From positions 326,662 to 390,661 of the forward strand of contig DDGC01000014.1 in NCBI GenBank assembly GCA_002337455.1: a stretch of DNA of 64,000 nt, read 5' to 3'. Position 1 is the first letter of the stretch; each line of letters begins with the position of its first letter. Made by a program: the position numbers and the translations under genes. The stretch comes from Rhizobiales bacterium UBA1912. GTDB taxonomy: Bacteria; Pseudomonadota; Alphaproteobacteria; Rhizobiales; Devosiaceae. The notes beneath the pieces are model-generated. The model saw only the letters and a program-made list of their open reading frames with translations, was not told the origin of the DNA and did not search any database. Positions 1-7,959 of the stretch are shown here, in pieces.

Positions 1-1
1 C

Positions 2-658
2 GACGTTTCCCTGATCGCTGCCGACATTGTAGGCCCGGACGGCGCGGTTATAGGTCTCGATCCCTCACAGGCCGCACTCTCGGTGGCGCGCGCGCGGGCG
101 CAGGCCAAGAGCCTCGATATCTCGTTCGTGCCCGGCACGCTGGAAGCCACCGATATCCCGGCCGACATCGACGCCGTGACCGGGCGGTTCCTCCTGCTCC
201 ATATGGCAGATCCCGGCGCGGCCCTGGCCGGACTGGCAAAGCGGTTGAAACCCGGCACCCTCGTGAATTTCATCGAGTTCGATATTTCCACGTCCTACGC
301 ACTCCCCGCCCTCCCCCTGCTGCACGAATGCATAGAACGGATCGGCGAAGTCTACCGCCGCTCGGGGCGAACCGCCGACATGGGCGCTTCCCTATATCCC
401 GCGTACCGGGCCGCAGGCCTTGCCCCCGAAATGATCGGACTGACCCGGATCAGCAACGATCAGGACGTCGACGGGTTCGAGTTCATCGTCGAATCCACCC
501 GGAGTCTGATGCCGGCAATGGAAGCGCTGGGAATTGCCGGTGCAGCAGAAATCGGAATCGAAACGTTGCATGAGCGTTTGATCGACGAAGCCCAAGCCAG
601 TGATGACCCGTGCATTTTCTACCCGCGCCTGGTTGGCGCCTGGGCCCGCGTTTCTTAG
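2..658 (+). CDS. SAM-dependent methyltransferase, 5'-truncated by the window edge
   Basis: The reading frame is open from base 2, so the gene begins upstream of the window. The visible part starts with DVSLIAADIVGPDGAVIGLD, then PSQAALSVARARA, which is the class I methyltransferase stretch between motif I and the acidic end of strand beta-2 that binds the SAM ribose. FVPGTLEATDIP and FLLLHMADP fit motifs II and III. The C-terminal part carries no second domain I recognise. The substrate cannot be read from sequence. An internal GTG at 83 could serve as a start codon but would remove the SAM site, so I reject it. It is transcribed towards the tRNA and away from locus A, so it probably belongs to the chromosomal backbone to the left. 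Confidence 0.8.
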   Translation, partial: DVSLIAADIVGPDGAVIGLDPSQAALSVARARAQAKSLDISFVPGTLEATDIPADIDAVTGRFLLLHMADPGAALAGLAKRLKPGTLVNFIEFDISTSYALPALPLLHECIERIGEVYRRSGRTADMGASLYPAYRAAGLAPEMIGLTRISNDQDVDGFEFIVESTRSLMPAMEALGIAGAAEIGIETLHERLIDEAQASDDPCIFYPRLVGAWARVS

Positions 659-727
659 CGAAACGCTTTGCTGGATGAAAAATGGTGGAGGTGAGCGGAG
701 AAACCGCGAACCGGAACAAGGCCGCGA

Positions 728-758
728 CCGCGGCCCGGGCTTTCGCCCGCCCCCGCGG
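728..758 (+). terminator. GC-rich hairpin after the methyltransferase gene
   Basis: CCGCGG at 728-733 can pair with CCGCGG at 753-758, and inside it GGGC-tttc-GCCC forms a tight stem-loop. It lies 70 bases after the methyltransferase stop codon. There is no clear U-run, so termination is only a guess. Confidence 0.35.
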
Positions 759-795
759 AAGGTTGAACGACGTGAAACTGCCGCGAGCGAAAAAA

Positions 796-872
796 TGGTG
801 GGCCCGGAGGGACTCGAACCCCCAACCAGACCGTTATGAGCGGTCGGCTCTAACCAGTTGAGCTACAGGCCC
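796..872 (-). tRNA. tRNA with CAU anticodon, probably tRNA-Ile2 (lysidine type)
   Basis: On the minus strand a full cloverleaf can be folded: acceptor GGGCCTG/CGGGCCC, D arm GCTC/GAGC, anticodon stem GACCG/CGGTC with loop CTCATAA, T arm GGGGG/CCCTC with loop TTCGAGT, discriminator A and encoded CCA (77 nt). The CAU anticodon allows Met or Ile2. The acceptor pairs C4-G69 and C5-G68 match the known TilS recognition pairs of E. coli tRNA-Ile2, whereas elongator tRNA-Met has U4-A69. The two halves of the D arm contain no initiator features, and position 1-72 is a normal G-C pair, which argues against initiator tRNA. A run of six T follows the CCA directly and may help termination. Confidence 0.9.
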
Positions 873-982
873 CGCGCCGGAGACGCTTGATTTTACTACA
901 GTTTGGTCTGGAACGGGGTCAAGTGCGTTTCTGTCCCCCTAACCGGTTTTGTTCATGGGCGACACCACATGGACAAAGATCT

Positions 983-1009
983 TGCTTTGCTCTTATACGA
1001 AGCAAAGTA
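983..1009 (-). terminator. Hairpin at the 3' end of the locus A operon
   Basis: TGCTTTGCT at 983-991 pairs with AGCAAAGTA at 1001-1009 (seven Watson-Crick pairs plus one wobble and one outer pair, nine-base loop). It begins directly after the stop codon of the last minus-strand gene of locus A. No strong U-tract follows, so it could be a 3'-end stabiliser rather than a terminator. Confidence 0.4.
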
Positions 1010-1012
1010 TCG

Positions 1013-2680
1013 CTACGCCTTGTCCTGAGCCGCCTGTCGCAGCTTGGTGAGAGTGGTTCGAGGGGTGATCGCCTCAGGATCGAGCGTGAGTTCGATCACC
1101 GCCGCCTTGCCCGATGCCAGCGCGCGCTGCATTGCGGGGGCAAACTCAGCGGTCGTGCTCACGGTCTCGCCATGCGCGCCGAAGGCTTTTGCGTAAGCCG
1201 CGAAGTCGGGATTGACCAGATCGGTGGCCGAGACACGACCGGGGTAATGGTTCTCCTGGTGCATGCGGATCGTGCCCAGAATACCATTGTTGAAGACAAT
1301 GGTGACCGGTTTGGCACCGGCCGCCATGGCCGTCGCAAGGTCCTGCGCGCTCATCAGGAAATCGCCGTCGCCGGCAAAGCAGACGACCGGCGTTTCGGGC
1401 TCGACAATCGCGGCGGCAATGGCCGCGGGGAAGCCATAGCCCATGGACCCCGAAGTGGGGGCCAACTCGGTTGCAAAGCGGCGATAGCGATGGAAGCGGT
1501 GCAGCCAGACGGAAAAGTTGCCCGCGCCGTTGGTATAGATCGTCTCGTCCGGCATATTGGCCTCAAGCCACTCCATCACCGCGCCCAACTGGATGTCGCC
1601 GGGATTGGGCGGACAAACCTGCCATTCGGCATATGCAGCGTGGGTTGCCTCGCCCGATCCGGCCCAGACCGGGTTGTCGACGGGCTGTAGCGCCGCCAGC
1701 GACTTGGCAAATTCGCGCGGGGTGGCGTTGATGGCCAGCGCAGGATGATAGACCCGGCCCAGCTCTTCGGGATCGGGGTGAATATGGACCAATGCCTGTT
1801 TGGGCACGGGGATGTCGAAAAGCGTGTAGCCGCCCGTCGTCATCTCGGTCAGCCGAGCACCGACCACAATCAGCAGGTCCGAACTCTTGATGGCTTCGAG
1901 CAGTTCGGGGTTTGGCCCGATCCCCAGATCACCCGCATAGAGCGGATGGCCGTTGTCGAACCTGTCGGCGCGACGGAAGCTTGTGGCGACCGGCAGCTGG
2001 TTGGTTTCTGCAAAGCTCTGGATGGCGGAAACGGCTTCGGCATCCCATGGGGCGCCGCCGAGCAGCATCATGGGGCGCTGCGCCTTGGCGAGCATGCCGC
2101 GCATGGTTTCAAGCTCATCGGCGCCCGGCCAGCTTTCCAGCGGTGTGTAGGCCAATGCATCGGACACATCGGCCATTTCGGTCAGCATGTCCTCGGGCAA
2201 GGCTATGGCCACCGGACCCGGACGACCGCTGGTTGCCACCCGGAAGGCGCGGGCGATCAATTCGGGCAGCCGGGACGCATCATCGACCTGGGCCGTCCAT
2301 TTGGTGACCTGCCCGAACATGCGCCGATAGTCGATCTCCTGAAACGCTTCACGTTCGACCTGATCGCGCGCCACTTGCCCGATAAACAGGATCATGGGGG
2401 TGGCGTCCTGCATGGCCACATGAAGCCCGGCGCTGGCGTTGGTCGCTCCCGGCCCTCTGGTCACCATGCAGATGCCGGGGCGGTTGGTGAGCTTTCCATG
2501 CGCCTCGGCCATCATCGCCGCGTTGCCCTCGTGCCGGCAGGTGATGGTTTTAATCTGCGGCGCGTCGTGGAGCGCATCGAGAACGGCGAGATAGCTCTCG
2601 CCCGGCACGCAGAACACATGGTCGGCGCCGTGTATCTTGAGCTGATCGACGAGTATCTGTCCGCCAGTGCGGTTTGCCAT
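1013..2680 (-). CDS. Thiamine-diphosphate-dependent enzyme (acetolactate synthase-like)
   Basis: The protein has 555 residues, normal for the family. The N-terminal Pyr domain carries the catalytic glutamate in TCRHEGNAAMMAEA (about residue 51), followed by MVTRGPGATNA. A central domain with LLGGAPW follows, and the C-terminal PP domain has the ThDP/Mg motif beginning GDGDFLMSAQ and ending in IVFNNG. It should ligate or decarboxylate a 2-oxo acid in the cytoplasm. Genuine IlvB functions in an ilvB-ilvN pair, and no small subunit lies here. It is the last gene of the locus A operon, after a hydratase and an aldolase, so it probably handles a 2-oxo acid released from that pathway. The start is supported by CAGGAG seven bases upstream. 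Confidence 0.85.
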   Translation of the reverse strand: MANRTGGQILVDQLKIHGADHVFCVPGESYLAVLDALHDAPQIKTITCRHEGNAAMMAEAHGKLTNRPGICMVTRGPGATNASAGLHVAMQDATPMILFIGQVARDQVEREAFQEIDYRRMFGQVTKWTAQVDDASRLPELIARAFRVATSGRPGPVAIALPEDMLTEMADVSDALAYTPLESWPGADELETMRGMLAKAQRPMMLLGGAPWDAEAVSAIQSFAETNQLPVATSFRRADRFDNGHPLYAGDLGIGPNPELLEAIKSSDLLIVVGARLTEMTTGGYTLFDIPVPKQALVHIHPDPEELGRVYHPALAINATPREFAKSLAALQPVDNPVWAGSGEATHAAYAEWQVCPPNPGDIQLGAVMEWLEANMPDETIYTNGAGNFSVWLHRFHRYRRFATELAPTSGSMGYGFPAAIAAAIVEPETPVVCFAGDGDFLMSAQDLATAMAAGAKPVTIVFNNGILGTIRMHQENHYPGRVSATDLVNPDFAAYAKAFGAHGETVSTTAEFAPAMQRALASGKAAVIELTLDPEAITPRTTLTKLRQAAQDKA

Positions 2681-2757
2681 GAACGGGCTCCTGAGAAATA
2701 TCGGTGGCTGTCGAAGGTCTCCGGAAAGGCCCAGCCCGTCCAGAGACCTCGCGAGAG

Positions 2758-3621
2758 TTATCCCCTGCCGACGAGCTTGAGCGTCTTGTCGAGGGATGCG
2801 TAGCTACGGGCGGGCGGGGTTAGCAGGATGCGATATCCCTCTTCGACGATCCGCTCGACATTGCCCGGTTCGACATGGGGATGGCCCACGGGAACTCCAG
2901 CCTCCGTCGAAATCGCCAGGATTTCCCCCATCGCCTCGCGCAGCGCCGGGTGGTCGTATTGCCGGGGGAAACCAAGTTCCTGACCCAGATCCCCTTCCCC
3001 GATCAGAATGCCGCCAATGCCGGGGACGTTCTTGAGGATATCGCGCAGATTGGCGATGCCCTTGGTGTCCTCGATCATCAGCAGCACCAGAATTTCGCCC
3101 TGCGGCGCCAGGGGCCAGACATCGGCGCGCTCGTAATATTCGAGATTGGTCAGGCCCCAATAGCGGCATGCGGTATGCGGTCCGTCGCCACGCACTCCGG
3201 AGGGCTCGGCCAGGGGCGCCGTCGGAAGGCGCGGGTAACGGCAAGCGGAAACCGCATTATAGGCTTCCTCCACACTGGTGATATGGGGCCATACAACACC
3301 ATAAGCGCCAAGATCGAGCGCCTGCTTGGCAAACCACTGGTTCATTTCCCCGCCATTGGGCGGAATGCGCACGATGGGGGTTACGGATGGCGCGAGCGTG
3401 CCGCGAGTGACGAGCTGGCGCCGGTTGAGCAGGTACTGCATCGCATCGCGCAGGCCGCGTCCGTCCCAGATGTTGTGCTCGGTTTCGAGCATGATGCCGT
3501 CATAGCGCGAGGTGGAGAAAGCAATCGCCTCCTCGATCTCGGGCTTGGCAAAACTCATCACCGCGTGCTGGCCCTTTTCGAGCGCTGCTATGATGCCGTT
3601 GAGGCGTGGAATCTGGGTCAT
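2758..3621 (-). CDS. HpcH/HpaI-family class II aldolase (citrate lyase/2-oxo acid aldolase type)
   Basis: This 287-residue TIM-barrel protein shows the pattern of metal-dependent HpaI aldolases: VRIPPNGG carries the substrate-binding arginine, LLMIEDTKGI the metal-binding glutamate and IGEGDLGQELG the metal-binding aspartate. The family splits 4-hydroxy-2-oxo acids into pyruvate (or oxaloacetate) and an aldehyde or oxo acid. It begins only three bases after the LigJ-like hydratase stop codon with an AAAGGGG ribosome site, so the two are co-translated. In protocatechuate 4,5-cleavage the product of LigJ, 4-carboxy-4-hydroxy-2-oxoadipate, is cut by an aldolase that is usually of the LigK/RraA type. 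An HpcH enzyme taking that role here is an inference. Confidence 0.85.
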   Translation of the reverse strand: MTQIPRLNGIIAALEKGQHAVMSFAKPEIEEAIAFSTSRYDGIMLETEHNIWDGRGLRDAMQYLLNRRQLVTRGTLAPSVTPIVRIPPNGGEMNQWFAKQALDLGAYGVVWPHITSVEEAYNAVSACRYPRLPTAPLAEPSGVRGDGPHTACRYWGLTNLEYYERADVWPLAPQGEILVLLMIEDTKGIANLRDILKNVPGIGGILIGEGDLGQELGFPRQYDHPALREAMGEILAISTEAGVPVGHPHVEPGNVERIVEEGYRILLTPPARSYASLDKTLKLVGRG

Positions 3622-3624
3622 GGG

Positions 3625-4659
3625 TTACCCCTTTGCTGCAATACGGTCGAGAATGGGGTTGATGCGCGGATAGACCTTGCGGGCGTTGCCCTCGTAAATC
3701 TTCGCGCGGTCGGCATCGGTGAGCACCGGCGTGTTGTCGATATAGCGCTTGGTGTCGTCGTAATAATGCCCGGTTTCGGGGTCGATGCCGCGCACGGCGC
3801 CGACCATCTCGGTAGCAAACAGGATGTTTTCGACCGGGATCACCTTGGTGAGCAGGTCGATCCCGTCCTGGTGATAGACGCAGGTGTCGAAATAGACGTT
3901 CCTGAGCAGGTGATCGGACAGCAGCGGCTTCCCCATGTCCTGGGCCAGGCCGCGATAGCGGCCCCAATGATAGGGTACGGCGCCGCCGCCATGGGGAATG
4001 ATGAATTTGAGGTCCGGGAAGTCGGTAAACAGGTCGGACTGGATGAACTGCATGAAGGCGGTGGTGTCGCCGTTGATGTAGTGAGCGCCGGTGTGGTGGA
4101 ACGCCGGGTTGCACGAACCCGAGACGTGGATCATCGCGGGCACATTCAGTTCTACGAGCTTTTCATACAGCGGGTACCAGCTCTTGTCGTAGAGGGGCGC
4201 ATCCTTCCAGTGGCCGCCCGAGGGATCGGGATTGAGGTTGCAGCCCACAAAACCCAGTTCGTTTATGCAGCGTTCGAGCTCGGGGATCACCGATTTTGGC
4301 GGGATGCCGCTCGATTGCGGCAGTTGGCAGACCCCGATGTAGTTGTCGGGATAGAGCTGGGTCACGCGGTAGATCAGGTCGTTGCAAGCCTCCGACCATA
4401 CCTGGCTGGTGACGGCGTTGCCGATGTGATGGGCCATCTGCCCGGCGATGGGCGAAAAGATCGTCACGTCGATCCCGCGGTCACGCTGTAATTTGAGCTG
4501 TGCGCCTTCGAGACTCTCGCGAATCTGGTCGTCACTGATCTTGACCCAATCTTTGGTCGGGTTGCGCGAAGGATCTTCCAGCGCTTCGATCTGCAACGCC
4601 CGAAACTCCCGCAAAGGCTGTGGCGCCGTAGTATAGTGGCCGTGACAATCGACAATCAT
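3625..4659 (-). CDS. Amidohydrolase-superfamily hydratase, 4-oxalomesaconate hydratase (LigJ)-like
   Basis: The 344-residue protein begins MIVDCHGHYTT, the HxH metal motif of the amidohydrolase superfamily. LKFIIPHGGGAVPYH and FATEMVGAVRGIDPETG are the passages I associate with LigJ, which hydrates 4-oxalomesaconate to 4-carboxy-4-hydroxy-2-oxoadipate in protocatechuate/gallate 4,5-cleavage. ACMSD-type decarboxylases share the fold and remain an alternative, but the GAVRGIDPETG segment favours LigJ. The aldolase gene that would use its product follows three bases downstream. The start has GAGGA eight bases upstream. The reaction is inferred from similarity remembered, not from an alignment. 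Confidence 0.75.
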   Translation of the reverse strand: MIVDCHGHYTTAPQPLREFRALQIEALEDPSRNPTKDWVKISDDQIRESLEGAQLKLQRDRGIDVTIFSPIAGQMAHHIGNAVTSQVWSEACNDLIYRVTQLYPDNYIGVCQLPQSSGIPPKSVIPELERCINELGFVGCNLNPDPSGGHWKDAPLYDKSWYPLYEKLVELNVPAMIHVSGSCNPAFHHTGAHYINGDTTAFMQFIQSDLFTDFPDLKFIIPHGGGAVPYHWGRYRGLAQDMGKPLLSDHLLRNVYFDTCVYHQDGIDLLTKVIPVENILFATEMVGAVRGIDPETGHYYDDTKRYIDNTPVLTDADRAKIYEGNARKVYPRINPILDRIAAKG

Positions 4660-4681
4660 GGGTAAAGTCCTCTTATTTGCG

Positions 4682-4697
4682 CGCTGCCAAGGCAGCG
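4682..4697 (-). other. Short perfect intercistronic hairpin between tctA and the hydratase gene
   Basis: CGCTGCC and GGCAGCG are separated by two bases, giving a seven-pair stem in the 72-base gap between the tctA stop codon and the hydratase start. It could act as an mRNA processing or decay barrier separating transporter and enzyme cistrons. Confidence 0.5.
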
Positions 4698-4731
4698 TCG
4701 TTCAAGTCCTGTTGCGGTTTGTTGGGACGAT

Positions 4732-6303
4732 TCAGTCGCTGTTAACTGTCTGTCCCTGAGCGGCCTGTTGCACCCGCGCCGCTGCGGCACGGCGCTTGTC
4801 GCTGATGCCTGACCAGATGCCCCACACGAAGATGATCGCCGTCACGGCAAGAATTACGGCGCTGGTCGTGCTTTCGAAAAACACGCCGAAATCACCGCGG
4901 GAGATCAGCATGGCACGCCGGAAATGCTCTTCGAGCATCGGTCCGAGTACGAAGCCCAGGATCAGCGGCGCCTGGGGGAATGCGAACATGCGGGCGAGAT
5001 AGCCCAATATCCCCAAGATCGCGACCAGCCACACGTCCACCGGGCTGCCATGCACGCTGTAGGCACCGATGCAGACGAAAACGAGGATGGCGGGCATGAG
5101 CAGATGGAACGGAACCATCAGCAGCCGCACCCAGACGCTGACCAGCGGCAGGCACAGCACCAGCAACAGCAGGCTGCCGATCCAGAAGCTGACGATCAGG
5201 CCCCAGAAAAGGCCCGGCTCGTTGTTCATGAGTTGGGGACCGGGCGAAACGCCGTTGATGATCAGGGCGCCGATCATGAGCGCCATTGTGGCGCTGCCAG
5301 GAATGCCCAGGGCTAGGGTTGGGATGAACGAGGTGACGTCGGCGGCATTGTTGGCGGCCTCGGGCGTCGCGACACCCTCGATGGCGCCATTGCCGATGCG
5401 GCTCTTGTCCTTGGCGATCCGGCTTTCCAGCGCATAGGCCATATAGGCCGAAATCGCCGGGCCCGTTCCGGGCAACGCACCGAGGATGGATCCGATGCCG
5501 CTGGCCCGCAGGATGGGCATGCCGATGCGGCCCCATTCTCCCTTTTGCGGAAGCATGGCGCGGAAGCTGACGGTATCCTTGTCGATCTTCTTGCGGTCGG
5601 CGCCGTTCTGGATGGACATGATGATCTCGGCAATCCCGAACACGCCCATCGAGAGCGAAACGAGGCTCACGCCTGTGATCAGGTCCAGATTGCCGAATGT
5701 GAAGCGCTGGTAGCCCGTGTAGAGATCGGTGCCGATGACGCCGACCATGATGCCGACGACCACCATGGCCAGTCCCTTCATCATGGCAGCATTGCCGATG
5801 GAGGATGCGGCCACCAGGCCAAGCACGATCAGCGCGAAATATTCGACCGATGAGAAGCCCAGCGCGAACTGGGCAATCGGCACCGTAAACAGCATCATGA
5901 TAATGATACCGAAGCTGCCGCCCAGGAACGATGCAATGACGGCGGTGAAAAGCGCGGTGCTGCCCCTGCCCTGCTCGGTCATCTTGTAGCCGTCAATGCA
6001 GGTCACGGCGTTGGCTGTGGTACCCGGAATGTTGAGAAGGATCGAGGTGATCGAGCCGCCATACGTCGAGCCGTACCAAATGCCGGCAAGCATGATCAGC
6101 GAGGATTCCGCGCCCAGATGGTAGGTGATCGGCAGCAGCAGCGCGATGGCGGTCACCGAGCCGATACCGGGCAGCACGCCCACGAACATGCCAACAAGCA
6201 CACCGAGCGAGATGAAGCCCAGATTGGTCAGGCTGAAAGCGGTCTCGAACCCAAGTCCAAGGTTGGAAAACGATTGCAGGACGGTATCGAGGAACGAACC
6301 CAT
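4732..6303 (-). CDS. tctA: Tripartite tricarboxylate transporter large permease TctA
   Basis: This 523-residue, very hydrophobic protein has the repeated TctA signatures, for example VGVLPGIGSVTAIALLLP near the N-terminus, LLNIPGTTANAVTCIDGY, and GSILGALPGTGPAISAYMA in the second half, followed by ATPEAANNAADVTSFIPTLA. TctA is the main 12-helix membrane subunit that takes up di- or tricarboxylates using an ion gradient together with TctB and a periplasmic TctC. I place the start at ATG 6303, which overlaps the tctB stop codon (TGATG) and has GGAGG in front. A GTG four codons upstream is possible. The locus holds hydratase, aldolase and decarboxylase-like genes, so a polycarboxylated aromatic, lactone or related acid is the likely cargo. 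Confidence 0.93.
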   Translation of the reverse strand: MGSFLDTVLQSFSNLGLGFETAFSLTNLGFISLGVLVGMFVGVLPGIGSVTAIALLLPITYHLGAESSLIMLAGIWYGSTYGGSITSILLNIPGTTANAVTCIDGYKMTEQGRGSTALFTAVIASFLGGSFGIIIMMLFTVPIAQFALGFSSVEYFALIVLGLVAASSIGNAAMMKGLAMVVVGIMVGVIGTDLYTGYQRFTFGNLDLITGVSLVSLSMGVFGIAEIIMSIQNGADRKKIDKDTVSFRAMLPQKGEWGRIGMPILRASGIGSILGALPGTGPAISAYMAYALESRIAKDKSRIGNGAIEGVATPEAANNAADVTSFIPTLALGIPGSATMALMIGALIINGVSPGPQLMNNEPGLFWGLIVSFWIGSLLLLVLCLPLVSVWVRLLMVPFHLLMPAILVFVCIGAYSVHGSPVDVWLVAILGILGYLARMFAFPQAPLILGFVLGPMLEEHFRRAMLISRGDFGVFFESTTSAVILAVTAIIFVWGIWSGISDKRRAAAARVQQAAQGQTVNSD

Positions 6304-6740
6304 CAGAACCTCCACTGGACCAACGGAATCTGCAAGGCGAGCAGATAGATAAAGATAAACCAGGTCAGAAACATAAGAACGGCGCAGAGCGCAGCGATGG
6401 TCAGCGGTCGTGGGCCGGGGATGGCGAACGAAGACACAACAGCTGTCGCGATCACAGCCGGGAACAGGCCAAACGGACGGATGACCAGCGCAAAGGCCGC
6501 CAGCGACGCCAGGACGACGAGAAATGCCCGGGGATTGAACTGGGGAATGCGCTCATCCTTGATGAAGGCCGGGCCGACAATGCCGGCCCCGAACAATGCA
6601 AGCAGGATGCCCAGCCCGAGCGGGAACATGCCCGGGCCCATCTGGTTGAGTGTGCCGAGCGGCAGCGAAATGACGGCCCAGGCGGCGTAGAGCATACCTG
6701 CGACGATCAGCGCCGATCCGGCAACCATATCTCTGCGCAT
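6303..6740 (-). CDS. tctB: Tripartite tricarboxylate transporter small permease TctB
   Basis: This is a 145-residue membrane protein with four hydrophobic segments, starting MRRDMVAGSALIVAGMLYA and containing GTLNQMGPGMFPLGLGILL, the typical TctB stretch. The start at 6740 is preceded by GGAGGAGGGG; the open frame runs further upstream but without a ribosome site. It overlaps tctA by the TGATG junction, so the two subunits are translationally coupled. It should form the TTT membrane complex with TctA. Confidence 0.9.
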   Translation of the reverse strand: MRRDMVAGSALIVAGMLYAAWAVISLPLGTLNQMGPGMFPLGLGILLALFGAGIVGPAFIKDERIPQFNPRAFLVVLASLAAFALVIRPFGLFPAVIATAVVSSFAIPGPRPLTIAALCAVLMFLTWFIFIYLLALQIPLVQWRF

Positions 6741-6804
6741 ATCCCCTCCTCCGGGGCTGGCGCACGGCGATCCGCCGTGGCTTGAAAGCGATTTGGTATT
6801 GGTT

Positions 6805-6831
6805 GGAGAGGGCACGCTGCGCACCCTCTCC
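6805..6831 (-). other. Intercistronic hairpin after tctC
   Basis: GGAGAGGG (6805-6812) and CCCTCTCC (6824-6831) form a perfect eight-pair stem in the gap between the tctC stop and tctB. This position fits a 3' stabiliser that keeps receptor mRNA more abundant than permease mRNA. Confidence 0.6.
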
Positions 6832-6846
6832 GGTTTAGGTCCGATC

Positions 6847-7839
6847 TTACTGCTGAATCGGCAGACCGGCATCTTCGATCACCGCGCGCCATTTGGCGAC
6901 GTCGGCTTCAATGCGTTCGTCAACGGCTTCAGGTCCGCCGATAAACGGCTCGAGGCCGAAGGAAAGCATTTCCTCCTGGACTTCAGGATCCTGAATGATC
7001 CGCTGAATTTCGGCATTGAGCTCAGCAACGATCTCGGCAGGAACGCCATTGGGAGCCACGTACGAGTTCCAGCTCGAAACGTCGAATGGCGTGACGCCGG
7101 CGTCTTCGACGGTCGGGGTACCGGGGAAGACGCGTGAACCGTCGGCCATGGTCGTTGCCAACAGGCGAACCTGTTCATTGTCGATAGCGCTCATGGCACC
7201 GGCGACGATTTCAAAGGCAATGTCCACTTCCCCACGGGCGACGGCCCCCATGAGCTCGGGGCTCGAATTGTAGGGAATGACCGAAGCCTCGATCTCGGCG
7301 ACGCTGGAAAAGAGCAGCGCCGTCAAGTTCTGCGTGCTGCCAGCGGCAACCGAACCAATATTGATGGTGTTGGGATTTTCCTTGGCAGCGGCAACAAGGT
7401 CCTCGAGCGTCTCATAGCCTGAGTCGGGACCGGTCACGACCACCAGACCGAATTCTGCAACCGGGGTAACCGGCTCGAAATCATCGATCTGGCTCGGCTG
7501 ATCGTTGGGCGCCAGGGTGCGGCGAATGGTGGCCGAGTTGCCCATGTTGAGCAGGGTATAGCCGTCGTTTCCGGCCTGCAGCACCTGCTGGGTCGCAGTC
7601 AGGCCGTTGGCACCCGGTACGTTCTCTACAAGGAAGCGCTGCCCAAATGTTTCTTCGAGCTTTTCGGACAGCAGACGGGCCGCAATGTCGGAAACGCCGC
7701 CCGTACCGAACGGCAGGACGATCGACACGGGGCGGGTCGGGAAATCCTCCTGTGCCTGCACTGCACCCGCGGACAGGGCGACCGCGACGCCCACAAGACC
7801 ACCTAGAGTCACCTTCTTCAAATTAACAAAACTGTTCAA
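6847..7839 (-). CDS. tctC: TTT periplasmic receptor TctC (Bug family)
   Basis: The mature protein opens with FPTRPVSIVLPFGTGGVSDI and continues GQRFLVENVPGANGLTA, the standard Bug/TctC ligand-binding loops. I choose a TTG start at 7839 because it follows GGGAGG and gives a clean signal peptide: NLKK, then a hydrophobic stretch, cleaved after AVQA. An ATG at 7857 is the alternative and would add six residues. Length is 330 residues, usual for the family. It binds the carboxylated substrate in the periplasm and delivers it to TctA-TctB, encoded directly downstream. Confidence 0.9.
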   Translation of the reverse strand: MNSFVNLKKVTLGGLVGVAVALSAGAVQAQEDFPTRPVSIVLPFGTGGVSDIAARLLSEKLEETFGQRFLVENVPGANGLTATQQVLQAGNDGYTLLNMGNSATIRRTLAPNDQPSQIDDFEPVTPVAEFGLVVVTGPDSGYETLEDLVAAAKENPNTINIGSVAAGSTQNLTALLFSSVAEIEASVIPYNSSPELMGAVARGEVDIAFEIVAGAMSAIDNEQVRLLATTMADGSRVFPGTPTVEDAGVTPFDVSSWNSYVAPNGVPAEIVAELNAEIQRIIQDPEVQEEMLSFGLEPFIGGPEAVDERIEADVAKWRAVIEDAGLPIQQ

Positions 7840-7959
7840 CTCATCCTCCCAGGACATTGGAATGTGCGGAGGTCCGCACTTCCGGTTCAGTATTTCCCCG
7901 GACTGCAGGCGCCGGGGGAATGGGGCGCCGCCCATACTGTTTGACGGCGCCATATCTCA

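Noticed and set aside
83..658. The methyltransferase as a complete gene starting at GTG 83
   Set aside because: The upstream in-frame sequence carries the SAM-binding region, so the gene must extend beyond the window.
796..872. The CAU tRNA as elongator or initiator tRNA-Met
   Set aside because: C4-G69 and C5-G68 in the acceptor stem are the lysidine-synthetase recognition pairs, and the 1-72 pair is a normal G-C, so tRNA-Ile2 fits better. Certainty needs comparison with the genome's other CAU tRNAs.
887..1690. Long plus-strand open frame opposite the ThDP enzyme gene
   Set aside because: It is the antisense shadow of a well-supported gene; low-complexity Arg/Gly-rich translation with no recognisable domain.
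2875..4491. A 538-codon plus-strand open frame
   Set aside because: It runs across two real minus-strand genes in a high-GC frame without stops, has no ribosome site or family similarity.
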